DNA of 19,265 bases from JBFMFB01 sp040752115 (GTDB lineage Bacteria > Pseudomonadota > Gammaproteobacteria > Burkholderiales > Sulfuricellaceae), in the NCBI GenBank assembly GCA_040752115.1, contig JBFMFB010000034.1:1-19265 (forward strand), in the 5' to 3' direction. This document shows positions 1-8,679 of this stretch, one piece after another. Both the position numbers and the translations under genes were made by a program. Within the stretch, counting starts at the first letter, position 1. The number at the start of each line of letters is the position of its first letter. The notes beneath the pieces are model-generated. The model was not told the DNA's origin. It worked only from the letters and a program-made list of their open reading frames with translations, and did not search any database.

Positions 1-1
1 A

Positions 2-298
2 CCCGCGGAGCCCATCAAGGAAGCGCCGAAACCCGCCGCCAAGCCCACCGAGTCCGCACCGCCGCCGGCCAAGCCAGCCGAAGCCGCCGCACCAAAGGGC
101 TACGTCGTGCAGCTCGGCGTATTCTCCAACCCCGCCAATGCCCAGCAGCTCCAGGCCAAACTCATCGAGCACGGCATCCAGTCCTACACCGAAACCCGGC
201 TCAACGTCGGCCCATTCCAGAGCAAGGCCGAAGCCGACCGAGCGCTGGCAAAGATTCGGGAATTGGGGATCAATGCGGTGGTGGTGCCGAATCGATAG
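2..298 (+). CDS. dedD: SPOR-domain protein, DedD-like, C-terminal part (5' end outside window)
   Basis: The reading frame is open from the left edge and ends at TAG 296-298, so the start lies outside the window. The first ~35 visible residues are a Pro/Ala/Lys-rich linker. The last ~65 residues form a SPOR domain: GYVVQLGVFSN opens it, and a TRLNVGPF segment followed by a helix (KAEADRALAKI) and an INAVVV strand closes it. SPOR domains bind denuded septal peptidoglycan, and DedD/FtsN-type proteins are inner-membrane anchored division proteins; the membrane segment would lie upstream of the window. In many betaproteobacteria a dedD gene like this is followed by cvpA and purF, which are not present here. 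The DedD assignment is inferred from the linker plus SPOR architecture; another SPOR protein is possible. Confidence 0.8.
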   Translation, partial: PAEPIKEAPKPAAKPTESAPPPAKPAEAAAPKGYVVQLGVFSNPANAQQLQAKLIEHGIQSYTETRLNVGPFQSKAEADRALAKIRELGINAVVVPNR

Positions 299-323
299 TT
301 TAGGCACTTACGGTAAAGTCGCA

Positions 324-833
324 TTGAAACATCAACTTAATATCCATCTTGACTACGGCCCTCACTGTTTCGAGGCGTGGGGGCTAGAAATACGTTATGG
401 TTATTCGTTCAGTGGAGAACATCAGCTCCGTGAGCAAGTTATACGCACTCAAGCAAGCAATCTCGCACCCGAACTAAAAGCAGATCTCAACACCATCTAC
501 AATGCCTTGCGGGTCCGGATTCCAGAGCCGGAAATGGTGCGATTACCTCATGCCGAAGTTCTACCATCGATTCAGCCCGCCGGGCTAACCTTCGTCGTTC
601 TAGACCAGCCTCGTGCCGCCCAGTGGCCAATTGCACGACTTTACTACTACGAAGAAGCGAACCCCCTCGGCTCCCGTATTGAAAAAAGGGTTTACCTGGA
701 AAAGCGCGACTGGACGACCACAGAGCTTGTGGTGTGCGATCGGATTCGGGAGAATATTCGAAAAATCGCTTGGCAAGACTATGAACGCCTGATTGGGCAT
801 CATCTCTTCGGTACGTCGCGTGATCGCGCCTAA
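324..833 (+). CDS. Hypothetical protein, about 169 residues, probable TTG start
   Basis: This frame is open through the dedD stop and ends at TAA 831-833. After dedD ends, the first usable start is TTG 324-326; the only in-frame ATG downstream is near 533 and would remove a conserved-looking N-terminal part. No good ribosome binding site is visible before the TTG, so the start is uncertain. The product is soluble, with no signal peptide or membrane segment, and is rich in Arg, Glu, Tyr and Trp (for example FEAWGLEIRYGYSF near the start and an ARLYYYEEAN segment in the middle). I do not recognise the family. Base composition is clearly less GC-rich than in the flanking genes, which suggests recent acquisition. 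The stop codon lies inside an inverted repeat (826-859). It is probably a real gene because the amino-acid composition is protein-like and the opposite-strand ORFs are short. Confidence 0.55.
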   Translation: MKHQLNIHLDYGPHCFEAWGLEIRYGYSFSGEHQLREQVIRTQASNLAPELKADLNTIYNALRVRIPEPEMVRLPHAEVLPSIQPAGLTFVVLDQPRAAQWPIARLYYYEEANPLGSRIEKRVYLEKRDWTTTELVVCDRIRENIRKIAWQDYERLIGHHLFGTSRDRA

Positions 834-870
834 CATGGTAGTACCGGTGGGTTAGGCGCCGGCCGTAACC
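826..870. repeat. Nested inverted repeats over the stop of the orphan gene
   Basis: GCGCCTAAC (826-834) and GTTAGGCGC (851-859) form a perfect 9-bp stem with a 16-nt loop, and the stop codon of the preceding ORF lies in the left arm. An overlapping alternative stem pairs GGGTTA (849-854) with TAACCC (865-870). No T-run follows, so this is not a typical intrinsic terminator. Small GGGTTA...TAACCC palindromes occur between genes in many proteobacteria; I read this as one of them. Confidence 0.5.
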
Positions 871-885
871 CGCTCGATGCTTTCA

Positions 886-1170
886 AAATGTGCGCTTCGC
901 GCGGTTTTTTGGGTTGCCGGGGGCAGCCCGGCGGCTGGTATCTTTCTTTTGCTTGCCCAAAAGAAAGATACCAAAGAAAAAGGCACCCCCTGCGCCGCCC
1001 TCCGGGTGCCTTCGGCTTGACGGGCAAATTGGGCGGCTGCGCAACTCGCCCTGGCAGCCCGCACAAAACGCGGGCTGCTGCGGAGCTCGAACAGTGCTCG
1101 CCTTTTTCCCCAATTTGCCCGTCAAGCCTCAGCGGCGCAGAAGGGGGAATCCTCCGCCAAATAGGCAGCG
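886..1170 (+). repeat. Structured dispersed repeat, copy A
   Basis: This is the first of four related intergenic copies in the window. In order it holds a GCGCTTCGCGCGG head, a GC-rich segment, and a perfect 15-bp hairpin (GGTATCTTTCTTTTG at 937-951, loop CTTGCC, partner arm 958-972). Next come a 7-bp stem (GGCACCC 982-988 with GGGTGCC 1004-1010), the shared GGGCGGCTGCGCAACTCG block, a 9-bp hairpin GCAGCCCGC/GCGGGCTGC, and the shared block AACAGTGCTCGCC. A long-range 20-bp inverted repeat (about 1014-1033 with 1112-1131) encloses the middle. Protein-like ORFs cross it in several frames on both strands, but their sequences are low-complexity and frame-independent, so I treat it as non-coding. 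Boundaries are approximate. Confidence 0.8.
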
Positions 1171-1204
1171 CTTCAAGCTCTCAACAGAAAGTCATTGCCT
1201 CAGT

Positions 1205-1488
1205 GAAGCGTAGCCGTTCTGGTTACTCTGCGACGCCTTTCCCCCTTGGTCCGCCGCCGAGTAGCGCAGACGAGCCGGGGGAAGTCGGCGAGCACTGTTC
1301 GAATCCCGAGCGCCGCAGGCGCGAGGTTGAGTTGCGCAGCCGCCCGGCTTGGCGAGCAACGCAGGGTACCCCGAAGGGGCGGCGGATGGGGGGCCCTTTT
1401 CTTTGGTTCCTTTCTTTTGGGCAAGCAAAAGAAAGGAACCAGCCGCCGGGCTGCCCCCGGCAATCCAAATAACCGCGCGAAGCGCACA
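1205..1488 (-). repeat. Structured dispersed repeat, copy B (inverted relative to A)
   Basis: Read on the minus strand this repeats copy A in the same order: GCGCTTCGCGCGG head at about 1475-1488, a perfect 15-bp hairpin (1405-1419 with 1426-1440, loop 1420-1425 reading CTTGCC on this strand), the GGGCGGCTGCGCAACTC block, then AACAGTGCTCGCC followed by CCCCCGG and a GCGTCGC tail. Its hairpin stem differs from copy A at two positions, and both are compensated on the other arm. A and B lie tail to tail with only a few tens of bases between them. No credible gene overlaps it. Confidence 0.8.
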
Positions 1489-1500
1489 CCACGCCCATCC

Positions 1501-1527
1501 GGCGGATCACGCTTCGCTAATCCGTCC
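1501..1527. repeat. Short GGCGGAT...ATCCGTC palindrome
   Basis: GGCGGAT (1501-1507) can pair with ATCCGTC (1520-1526), with one G-T pair, around a CGCTTCGC-containing loop. This form (GGCGGAT, CGC, GCG, ATCCGCC) is a common small intergenic palindrome in proteobacteria. It lies between repeat copy B and the prfC promoter region; no regulatory role is shown. Confidence 0.45.
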
Positions 1528-1602
1528 TACATCGGACACCCCGCGAAACCCAACCTGCAATTTCGACCGTCAAAAAATCCCTCCACACCGCAAACTTTCC
1601 TT

Positions 1603-1608
1603 TATAAT
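1603..1608 (+). promoter_or_regulatory. Candidate -10 element for prfC
   Basis: A perfect TATAAT lies 33 bp before the GTG start chosen for prfC. The expected -35 region (around 1580-1585) is a poor match to TTGACA, so the assignment rests on the -10 box and its position. The same TATAATTC(A/G)CG context precedes queD in this window. Confidence 0.45.
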
Positions 1609-1641
1609 TCACGGCTTTTTTCAATTTCGAGCACCAACCCC

Positions 1642-3216
1642 GTGAGCACCCTGCAAGACGAGATTCGCCGCCGCCGCACTTTCGCCATCATTTCCCACCC
1701 GGACGCCGGCAAGACCACCATCACCGAGAAGCTGCTGTGGTTCGGCAAGGCGATCCAGATGGCAGGGGCGGTGCGGGCGCGCAAGGCTTCGCGCCACGCG
1801 ACTTCGGACTGGATGGAGCTAGAAAAGCAGCGCGGCATTTCGGTCACTTCGTCGGTGATGCAGTTCCCTTACCGCGACCACATGATCAACCTGCTCGACA
1901 CGCCGGGCCACGAGGATTTTTCCGAGGACACCTACCGCACGCTGACGGCGGTGGATTCGGCGATGATGGTGATCGACTCGGTGAACGGAGTGGAGGCGCA
2001 GACCATCAAGCTGCTCAACGTGTGCCGCCTGCGCGACACGCCGATCATCACCTTCATCAACAAGCTCGATCGCGAGGGCCGGGAGCCGATCGACCTGCTG
2101 GACGAAATCGAGTCGGTGCTGGGCATCCAGTGCGCGCCGATGACCTGGCCGATCGGCATGGGCAAGCGCTTCCGCGGCACCTACCATTTGTACGACGACA
2201 CCGTTTCGGTGTTCGACCCCCAAGCAGAAAAGGGCACGTCGGAACTGGTAAAAGGGCTGGACAATCCGCGACTCGATGAGCTGATCGGCGACCAGGCCGA
2301 CGAGCTACGCGCCGACATCGAGCTGGTGCGCGGCGCCTCGCATGCCTTCGACCGCGAGGCCTATCTTTCCGGCAAGCAAACGCCGGTATTCTTCGGTTCG
2401 GCAATGAACAATTTCGGCGTGCAGGCGCTGCTGGACGCCATCGTGGATCTCTCCCCCGCGCCGCTGCCGCGCGCCACCGTCACGCGCATGGTCGCGCCCG
2501 ATGAGCCGAAATTTACCGGCTTCGTGTTCAAGATCCAGGCCAACATGGACCCCAAGCACCGCGACCGCATCGCCTTTATCCGCATCTGCTCTGGGCGCTT
2601 CGACCGGGGGATGAAGATCAGGCAGGCGGCGACGGCCAAGCTGTTCACCGTGGGCAACGCCATCACCTTCATGGCGCAGGATCGCAACACCGCCGACGAA
2701 GCCTATGCCGGCGACATCATCGGCATTCCCAACCACGGCACCATCCGGCTCGGCGATACGTTCACCGAGGGCGAGGAACTGAAGTTCACCGGCATCCCCT
2801 CCTTCGCGCCGGAACTGTTCCGCCGCGCCCACCTGCGCAATCCGCTGAAGATGAAGCAGTTGCAGAAAGGCTTGCAGCAACTGGCGGAAGAAGGCGCGAC
2901 CCAACTGTTCCGCCCGATCGCCTCCAACGACCTGATTCTGGGCGCGGTAGGCGTGCTCCAGTTCGATGTGGTGGCGCACCGGCTGGAATTCGAATATGGC
3001 GTGGACGTCCAGTTCCAGCCTTACGACGTCGCCACCGCCCGCTGGCTGCGCGGCTCCGAAGCCGACCTGAAGAAGCTGGTGGACAAGCACGGTTTCAACA
3101 TCGCGCTCGACGGCGCGGATGAGTACGTCTACCTCGCGCCGAACCGGGTCAACCTGAATCTGGCGCGGGAGCGTTTCCCGGAAATTCAGTTCCTGGAAAC
3201 GCGGGAAGTGGCTTGA
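1642..3216 (+). CDS. prfC: Peptide chain release factor 3 (RF3)
   Basis: RF3 is a translational GTPase that releases RF1/RF2 from the ribosome after peptide hydrolysis. The frame stays open upstream into repeat copy B, but homology-like sequence begins at GTG 1642 (STLQDEIRRRRTFAII), giving 524 residues, close to the ~529 of E. coli RF3. Visible G motifs are the P-loop HPDAGKTT at residues 19-26, DTPGH at 86-90 and NKLD at 140-143. The RGIS switch-I segment (64-67) precedes the second motif. The C-terminal half carries the elongation-factor-like domain II (FTGFVFKIQANMD onwards) and the RF3 C-terminal domain (GVLQFDVV). The ribosome binding site is weak. It is monocistronic and convergent with tilS, with a shared inverted repeat after the stop. 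Confidence 0.97.
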   Translation: MSTLQDEIRRRRTFAIISHPDAGKTTITEKLLWFGKAIQMAGAVRARKASRHATSDWMELEKQRGISVTSSVMQFPYRDHMINLLDTPGHEDFSEDTYRTLTAVDSAMMVIDSVNGVEAQTIKLLNVCRLRDTPIITFINKLDREGREPIDLLDEIESVLGIQCAPMTWPIGMGKRFRGTYHLYDDTVSVFDPQAEKGTSELVKGLDNPRLDELIGDQADELRADIELVRGASHAFDREAYLSGKQTPVFFGSAMNNFGVQALLDAIVDLSPAPLPRATVTRMVAPDEPKFTGFVFKIQANMDPKHRDRIAFIRICSGRFDRGMKIRQAATAKLFTVGNAITFMAQDRNTADEAYAGDIIGIPNHGTIRLGDTFTEGEELKFTGIPSFAPELFRRAHLRNPLKMKQLQKGLQQLAEEGATQLFRPIASNDLILGAVGVLQFDVVAHRLEFEYGVDVQFQPYDVATARWLRGSEADLKKLVDKHGFNIALDGADEYVYLAPNRVNLNLARERFPEIQFLETREVA

Positions 3217-3231
3217 GGGTACAAAAACCTA

Positions 3232-3323
3232 ACCACGAATGGCACGAATTTGCACGAATGAACACGAATAGCTATTCGTGCCAATTCGCGGATATTCGTG
3301 TCATTCGTGGTGAACTGTTTTTT
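3232..3323. terminator. Iterated CACGAAT inverted repeat between convergent prfC and tilS
   Basis: The 18-nt arm ACCACGAATGGCACGAAT (3232-3249) is the reverse complement of 3294-3311 with one mismatch. Nested inside is a perfect 18-nt palindrome, CACGAATAGCTATTCGTG (3263-3280). Six Ts follow at 3318-3323 on the plus strand, so the outer hairpin could terminate prfC transcription. The motif is built from repeated CACGAAT units, unlike an ordinary terminator, and a related CACGGAT array lies between nrtA and nrtB. It is best read as a dispersed repeat that may act as a terminator. Confidence 0.55.
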
Positions 3324-4627
3324 AGGACAAAGCCCCCCACTCCGGCACGACTCCGATCTCGTCTGGCTTCGCCTGAAATCCGCATCCCACCCCGATCCCC
3401 GGCACTACCGCCAGTTCCTCGCCGCACCAGACGAGCGGTAGCATTTCCCGCCGCCACGGCGGGAGTTGCGCCTCCTGCAGCAGGTTCTTCAGGGTGCGCG
3501 TCGGGCGACGGCAATCGGGCTGCAGGCGCTCGCCACCGCGGCGCGGGCGAATCGTCACGGCCGACGCTTCGAGCCGGGCGAGGCTGATACCCTCCCCTTG
3601 CGCCCGCCGGAACCGCAGCGCGCCGCCCAGCTCGGGCAGCGCCACCGCTTCCTCCCCCTGCCATCTCCGGCTGAAATCGGGATCAGGCGCAAGCAAGACC
3701 GGCACAGCATGGGCAAAGCCCTGGAAGCGGCGGATTTCGAGCCCGCCCAGAGGGATTCTGACTTGTGCGCCCTGCCTGGCCCCGGTGAGCTGGCGCAGCA
3801 TTTCTTCCAGCCGGGCGGTGTTGGGCGTGATGCCCTGCCCGGCCAGCCAATAGCGCAGCAGATTTTTCGCCCGCACCGGCGACAGGGCGCGCAGCGATTC
3901 AACCGCGAGTCCCCCGTCGCGCAATGCGCCGCGCAGATCGAGTTCTGCCAGTTCATCCAGCAACTGCGCGGCTTCGGCGAAATGGCGCGCGGCACGGGAG
4001 AAGGTCGTACGGCAAGCGGGAAAGCGCTCGGCGAGAACGGGAAATGCACGGTGACGCAGGAAGTTGCGGTCGAAGCGGGTATCGAGGTTGCTCTCATCTT
4101 CCACCCAGGAAAGCCCGTTGGCCTTGGCGTAGGCTTCCAGCGCGGCGCGCGGGATGTCGAGCAGGGGGCGGAGCAGTCGGGGAAAAGCGCCCGAAAGTTC
4201 CGGCATGGCGGCGCTCCCCGCCACCCCTGCGCCGCGCAGCAGCTGCAGCAGCAGCGTTTCGGCCTGGTCGTCCCGATGCTGGGCGAGCACCACGAAATCG
4301 CCCCGGACTTTGGCGAACTCGCGGTAGCGCGCTTCGCGCGCTGCCTCTTCCAGGCTTTCGCCCGCGCGCGGCACAACGACCTTCGCCACCTCCAGCGGCA
4401 CGCCAAGGCGCGCGCACAGCTCGGCGCAGAAACGCGCCCACTCTCCGGCATTGGGGCTGATCTGGTGATTGACGTGGAGAGCGGAAAGAGAAAACCCGAG
4501 CGGGCCGCGCAGGCGGGCCAGGATATCGAGCAGCGCGACCGAATCCACGCCGCCGCTCAGGGCCAGCACCAGATGGCGGCCGGGCTCGACCCGTTTTTTC
4601 AGAACCTGTTCGACGTGGGCGGCGGGG

Positions 4628-5596
<969 letters not shown>

Positions 5597-5605
5597 GGGC
5601 GCCGC

Positions 5606-6853
5606 TTATTTCGCGCCAACCAGCGGCGAGGCTTCCTGGTCCAGCCCGAACGCCTTGTGCAGCACGCGCACGGCCAGTTCCATGTATTTTTCGTCGATCA
5701 CTACCGAAATCTTGATCTCGGACGTGGAAATCATCTGGATGTTGATGCCCTCTTCCGCCAAGGTGCGGAACATGCTGCTGGCGATGCCGACGTGCGAGCG
5801 CATGCCGACGCCCACCACCGACACCTTGGCGATGCGGTTGTCCCCGGCCACTTCGCGCGCGCCGATGTGCGCCTTGACCTTGTTCAGCACGGCCAGCGCC
5901 TTTTCGTACTCGTTGCGGTGGACGGTGAAGGTGAAGTCCGTGGTGCCGTCGGCGCCGACATTCTGGATGATCATGTCCACGTCGATGTTGGCGTCGGCGA
6001 TCGGCCCCAGGATCTGGTAGGCGATGCCGGGCCGGTCGGGCACGCCCAGCACGGTGATCTTCGCCTCGTCGCGATTGAACGCGATGCCGGAAATAATTGC
6101 TTTTTCCATGTTGTCCTCGTCGTCGAAAGTGATCAGCGTGCCTTCGCCTTCGTCATCGAAGGAGGACAGCACGCGCAACTTGACTTTGTACTTCCCGGCA
6201 AACTCGACCGAGCGTATCTGCAGCACCTTGGAGCCGAGGCTCGCCATCTCCAGCATTTCCTCGAAAGTGATGGTCTTGAGGCGGCGCGCCTCCGGCACGA
6301 TGCGCGGGTCGGTGGTGTAGACGCCGTCCACGTCGGTGTATATCTGGCATTCGTCCGCATGCAGCGCCGCCGCCAGCGCCACGCCGGTGGTATCCGAGCC
6401 GCCGCGGCCGAGAGTGGTGATGTTGCCGTGCTCGTCCACGCCCTGAAAACCGGCCACCACAACCACGTTTCCGGCATCCAGCGCCTTGCGGATGCCGGCT
6501 TCCTCGATGTCCAGGATGCGCGCCTTGGTAAAGGCGCTGTCGGTAAGAATCCTGACCTGCGGCCCGGTGTAACTCTTTGCCTTCAACCCGAGATCCATCA
6601 AAGCCAGCGACAGCAGCGCGATGGTCACCTGCTCGCCGGTAGATACCAGCACATCCAGCTCGCGCGGGTCGGGGTTGGCCTGGATTTCCTTCGCCAGCGC
6701 GATCAGGCGGTTGGTCTCGCCGCTCATGGCCGACACCACCACCACGACCTGGTGGCCCTGCGCCTTGAAGCGGGCAACGCGCTGGGCGACCTTTTTGATG
6801 CGTTCGGGGCTGCCGACCGAGGTGCCCCCGTATTTCTGTACGATCAGTGCCAT
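5606..6853 (-). CDS. lysC: Aspartokinase with two ACT domains
   Basis: The enzyme phosphorylates aspartate, the first step to lysine, threonine and methionine. At 415 residues it is the monofunctional type. The kinase domain shows KYGGTSV at residues 7-13, GRGGSDTT at 149-156 and TDVDGVYTTDPR at 173-184. Tandem ACT domains (about 265-405) include VPDRPGIAYQILGPIADANI and GMRSHVGIASSMFRTLAEEGINI and would mediate feedback control by lysine and/or threonine. In some relatives an internal start produces a separate regulatory subunit; I did not find clear evidence for or against that here. It is first in the lysC-accA-tilS unit. No lysine riboswitch is apparent in the short leader. Confidence 0.97.
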   Translation of the reverse strand: MALIVQKYGGTSVGSPERIKKVAQRVARFKAQGHQVVVVVSAMSGETNRLIALAKEIQANPDPRELDVLVSTGEQVTIALLSLALMDLGLKAKSYTGPQVRILTDSAFTKARILDIEEAGIRKALDAGNVVVVAGFQGVDEHGNITTLGRGGSDTTGVALAAALHADECQIYTDVDGVYTTDPRIVPEARRLKTITFEEMLEMASLGSKVLQIRSVEFAGKYKVKLRVLSSFDDEGEGTLITFDDEDNMEKAIISGIAFNRDEAKITVLGVPDRPGIAYQILGPIADANIDVDMIIQNVGADGTTDFTFTVHRNEYEKALAVLNKVKAHIGAREVAGDNRIAKVSVVGVGMRSHVGIASSMFRTLAEEGINIQMISTSEIKISVVIDEKYMELAVRVLHKAFGLDQEASPLVGAK

Positions 6854-6877
6854 TGATTGCCCTGGGAAAAAACGCGG

Positions 6878-6883
6878 ATTTTA
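6878..6883 (-). promoter_or_regulatory. Candidate -10 element for lysC-accA-tilS
   Basis: On the minus strand TAAAAT lies about 25 bp before the lysC ATG, in an AT-rich stretch that stands out from the GC-rich surroundings. A T-rich TTTTCT sits at roughly the -35 distance but is a poor consensus match. This is weak support for the promoter of the three-gene unit. Confidence 0.35.
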
Positions 6884-7050
6884 GCGCAAATACAAAAAGA
6901 AAACGAGTATGACCGGCCCGGCCATATTCCCCGCGCACAAGCCCTTCCCCAACGGATTAATATATTTGGTCAGATTTGCCGGAACAATGCATCGGCGTTC
7001 ATGTCACAGAAATTGTAGGATTTCCAACACTTCAAGCCTTGAGGAACACC

Positions 7051-7350
7051 ATGAAACTGTTCGAGAAAGTCCCCAACCCAAGAGACATCCGGCGCAAACT
7101 CGGCATGAATCAGGAAGAATTCTGGACCCGGATCGGGGTTACCCAGAGCGGCGGCTCCCGCTACGAAAGCGGGCGCGAAATGCCGAAACCGGTGCGGGAA
7201 CTGCTCCGCCTGGTGCACCTGGAGCAGCTCGATCTGGCCAAAGTCAAACGGGAAGACCTAGAGGTCATCGATTATCTGAAAAGCGTCCACCCCGATTTGT
7301 ACAAGAATCTGAAAAAAGCGGCGCGCTCCACCAGAAAAAAAGAACATTAG
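7051..7350 (+). CDS. Small XRE-type helix-turn-helix protein
   Basis: The ATG at 7051 is preceded by TTGAGGAAC, a good ribosome binding site; an upstream in-frame ATG at 6976 has none and adds an unconvincing leader, so the shorter 99-residue form is preferred. Residues ~10-48 form a Cro/CI-like HTH: RRKLGMNQEEFWTRIGVTQSGGSRYESGRE, with the recognition helix around TQSGGSRYE. The C-terminal part is helical and ends in a basic tail (KNLKKAARSTRKKEH). Such proteins resemble the antitoxin or small-regulator class (YiaG/NadS-like), but no toxin partner is adjacent. It is convergent with the radical SAM gene, and the two stop codons interleave at TTAG (7347-7350). Confidence 0.85.
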   Translation: MKLFEKVPNPRDIRRKLGMNQEEFWTRIGVTQSGGSRYESGREMPKPVRELLRLVHLEQLDLAKVKREDLEVIDYLKSVHPDLYKNLKKAARSTRKKEH

Positions 7351-8204
7351 CCTGATATTGTTACCGGAACCCCCAGCGCCCGGACAGCAGCGGCAAACTC
7401 CTCCAGCCATGCCTGCGGCACGGCCGACAAGCGGGCCGCGCCGGGCTGCCGCGAAGGCCGCGCCAATCCATAAAGCAGCACCCCGGACAGGGGAACACCC
7501 TCTTCTTTTGCCCGCTTGAGAAATGCCAGATAAGCATCGCGCTCGCGAGGCGACGGCGGCTGTCCATCCATTGCAAAGACCGCAGTCTGCAGCCAGGTCG
7601 GACACAGCGAAGCGCAAATGCGCAGATTCCCGAATGCGCTCGGCACCGACTGGCGGGTGCCGTTGATGGCGAACCGCCCCTCCGGTGTGGCGCTGTCCAG
7701 CTTGAACCACACTTCGCCTCCCAGACGCGCCATCTCCCGCAATCCCTTTACCACCGCCTCGCGGCGAACGAGGCTGCCGTTGGTGATCAATACCAGCCTG
7801 ATCCTCCCCGTCAGCCCGAAATCGGCCATCACCCGGCCGATCAGCTCCACCACCCGGTCGAATTCGGCCGCGCTGGTCGGCTCGCCGTTGCCCGACAGCG
7901 CGATATCGTTCAAGCGGCGCATCCCCTCCGGCACATGATCCTCCATGAACCGCCCGTGCAGCAGCTCATCGAGAAAGCCGCGCAGCTCGCGTTCGAGCCT
8001 GGCCAGATCGACCGGGGGCGCGCTGCCGCGCCTGAGATCGGGCACCTGGCAATAAATGCAGCGCCAGTTGCAGGCATTGTTGGGGTTCAGGTTGATGCCG
8101 ACCGAAACCCCGCCCGCGCGGCGCGACACGACCGGATACACATAGGCCAGGCCGGCGCTGTCGCGGCTGTGGTCGAACGGGGTCAACACGGTGGGGGATG
8201 TCAC
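7347..8204 (-). CDS. Radical SAM protein of unknown substrate
   Basis: The start is GTG (8202-8204), giving 285 residues. The [4Fe-4S]/SAM motif is CNWRCIYC, with Cys45, Cys49 and Cys52 in the CxxxCxxC spacing. LSGNGEPT (near residue 105) resembles the GGE-type SAM-binding motif, and VLITNGSL and WFKLDSATPEGRFAINGT follow as expected for a TIM-barrel radical SAM core. It has no SPASM-like Cys cluster and no visible second cluster. The sequence resembles the broad COG0731-like group, but it is not QueE, which is shorter with a different CxxxCxxC context, so its nearness to queD should not be taken as shared function. The substrate is unknown. It overlaps the convergent HTH gene at the stop codons. 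Confidence 0.85.
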   Translation of the reverse strand: MTSPTVLTPFDHSRDSAGLAYVYPVVSRRAGGVSVGINLNPNNACNWRCIYCQVPDLRRGSAPPVDLARLERELRGFLDELLHGRFMEDHVPEGMRRLNDIALSGNGEPTSAAEFDRVVELIGRVMADFGLTGRIRLVLITNGSLVRREAVVKGLREMARLGGEVWFKLDSATPEGRFAINGTRQSVPSAFGNLRICASLCPTWLQTAVFAMDGQPPSPRERDAYLAFLKRAKEEGVPLSGVLLYGLARPSRQPGAARLSAVPQAWLEEFAAAVRALGVPVTISG

Positions 8205-8245
8205 GGCGGTCTCTTTAAACTAACAATCGTAAAGCGCTTATCATG

Positions 8246-8585
8246 CGTCGCGCTGCGCGCGGGTTGTTTGGTGCCGGCAATGCCCCGGCGGGGCAGTTAC
8301 CTTTTCTTGCTTGTCCAAGAAAAGGTAACCCAAAAGAAGGACACCCCGGTTCGCCGGTCGCACTAAAGTGCGACTCCCCTGTGTTGCTCGCCGGGCCGGG
8401 CGGCTGCGCAACTCGCCCTTGCGCCGAAGTATGCTGCGCATCCTTCGCCGCGCGGAGCTCAAACAGTGCTCGCCGACATCCCCCGGCCCGGCTGCGCTAC
8501 TCGGCGGCTCGCAGGGGCCCCAAAAGCGTCGCGACGCAGACAGCAGGGCTACGTTGTGCAATGCGGTTACTTTTACGAGGTTTAC
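8246..8585 (+). repeat. Structured dispersed repeat, copy C
   Basis: This copy fills most of the gap between the divergent radical SAM gene and queD. It starts with CGCGCTGCGCGCGGG, then has a perfect 14-bp hairpin (8296-8309 with 8316-8329, loop CTTGTC). A second perfect hairpin follows, GTCGCACT/AGTGCGAC (8357-8364 with 8367-8374, loop AA), then the GGGCGGCTGCGCAACTCGCCC block, AACAGTGCTCGCCGACATC, CCCCCGG, a GCGTCGCGACGC tail and a TTTTACGAGG end. An 11-bp pair GCCGGGCCGGG/CCCGGCCCGGC encloses the middle. It matches copy D closely along its whole length. ORFs across it are artefacts of its composition. Confidence 0.8.
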
Positions 8586-8645
8586 GCTTATAACAGGGGC
8601 GGGCAAAGAGCCACCCTCGCCAAACAAGCAAAAAGGCAACGATGC

Positions 8646-8651
8646 TATAAT
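8646..8651 (+). promoter_or_regulatory. Candidate extended -10 element for queD
   Basis: TGCTATAAT gives a perfect -10 with the TG extension, 28 bp before the queD ATG and just after the end of repeat copy C. The -35 region is poor, which is tolerated by extended -10 promoters. The TATAATTCGCG context is nearly identical to that before prfC. Confidence 0.5.
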
Positions 8652-8679
8652 TCGCGCTCAAAATCAAATTCTGCCTGAC

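Noticed and set aside
888..1487. Several ORFs of 70-195 residues on both strands over repeat copies A and B, with LPKRK-like and PGAARR-like segments
   Set aside because: They occur in several frames on both strands and recur over copies C and D, as expected from a GC-rich repeat with symmetric structure; no start, ribosome binding site or protein-type conservation supports them.
1246..1641. N-terminal extension of RF3 starting at 1246
   Set aside because: The extension translates repeat copy B and low-complexity sequence; RF3 homology and normal length begin at GTG 1642, after a TATAAT box.
3232..3311. CRISPR-like array
   Set aside because: The units are 7-mers in both orientations with no spacers of constant length and no cas genes; the same holds for 18903-19045.
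6854..7050. Lysine riboswitch before lysC
   Set aside because: The leader between the -10 candidate and the ATG is only about 20-25 nt, too short for that aptamer.
7051..7350. Toxin-antitoxin pair with the HTH protein as antitoxin
   Set aside because: No small toxin-like gene flanks it; the neighbours are lysC and a radical SAM enzyme.
8368..8679. N-terminal extension of QueD over repeat C
   Set aside because: It translates the repeat; the family motif begins right at ATG 8680 with a TATAAT box just upstream.
8585..8679. PreQ1 riboswitch before queD
   Set aside because: No H-type pseudoknot pattern is apparent, and the likely transcript start leaves too short a leader.
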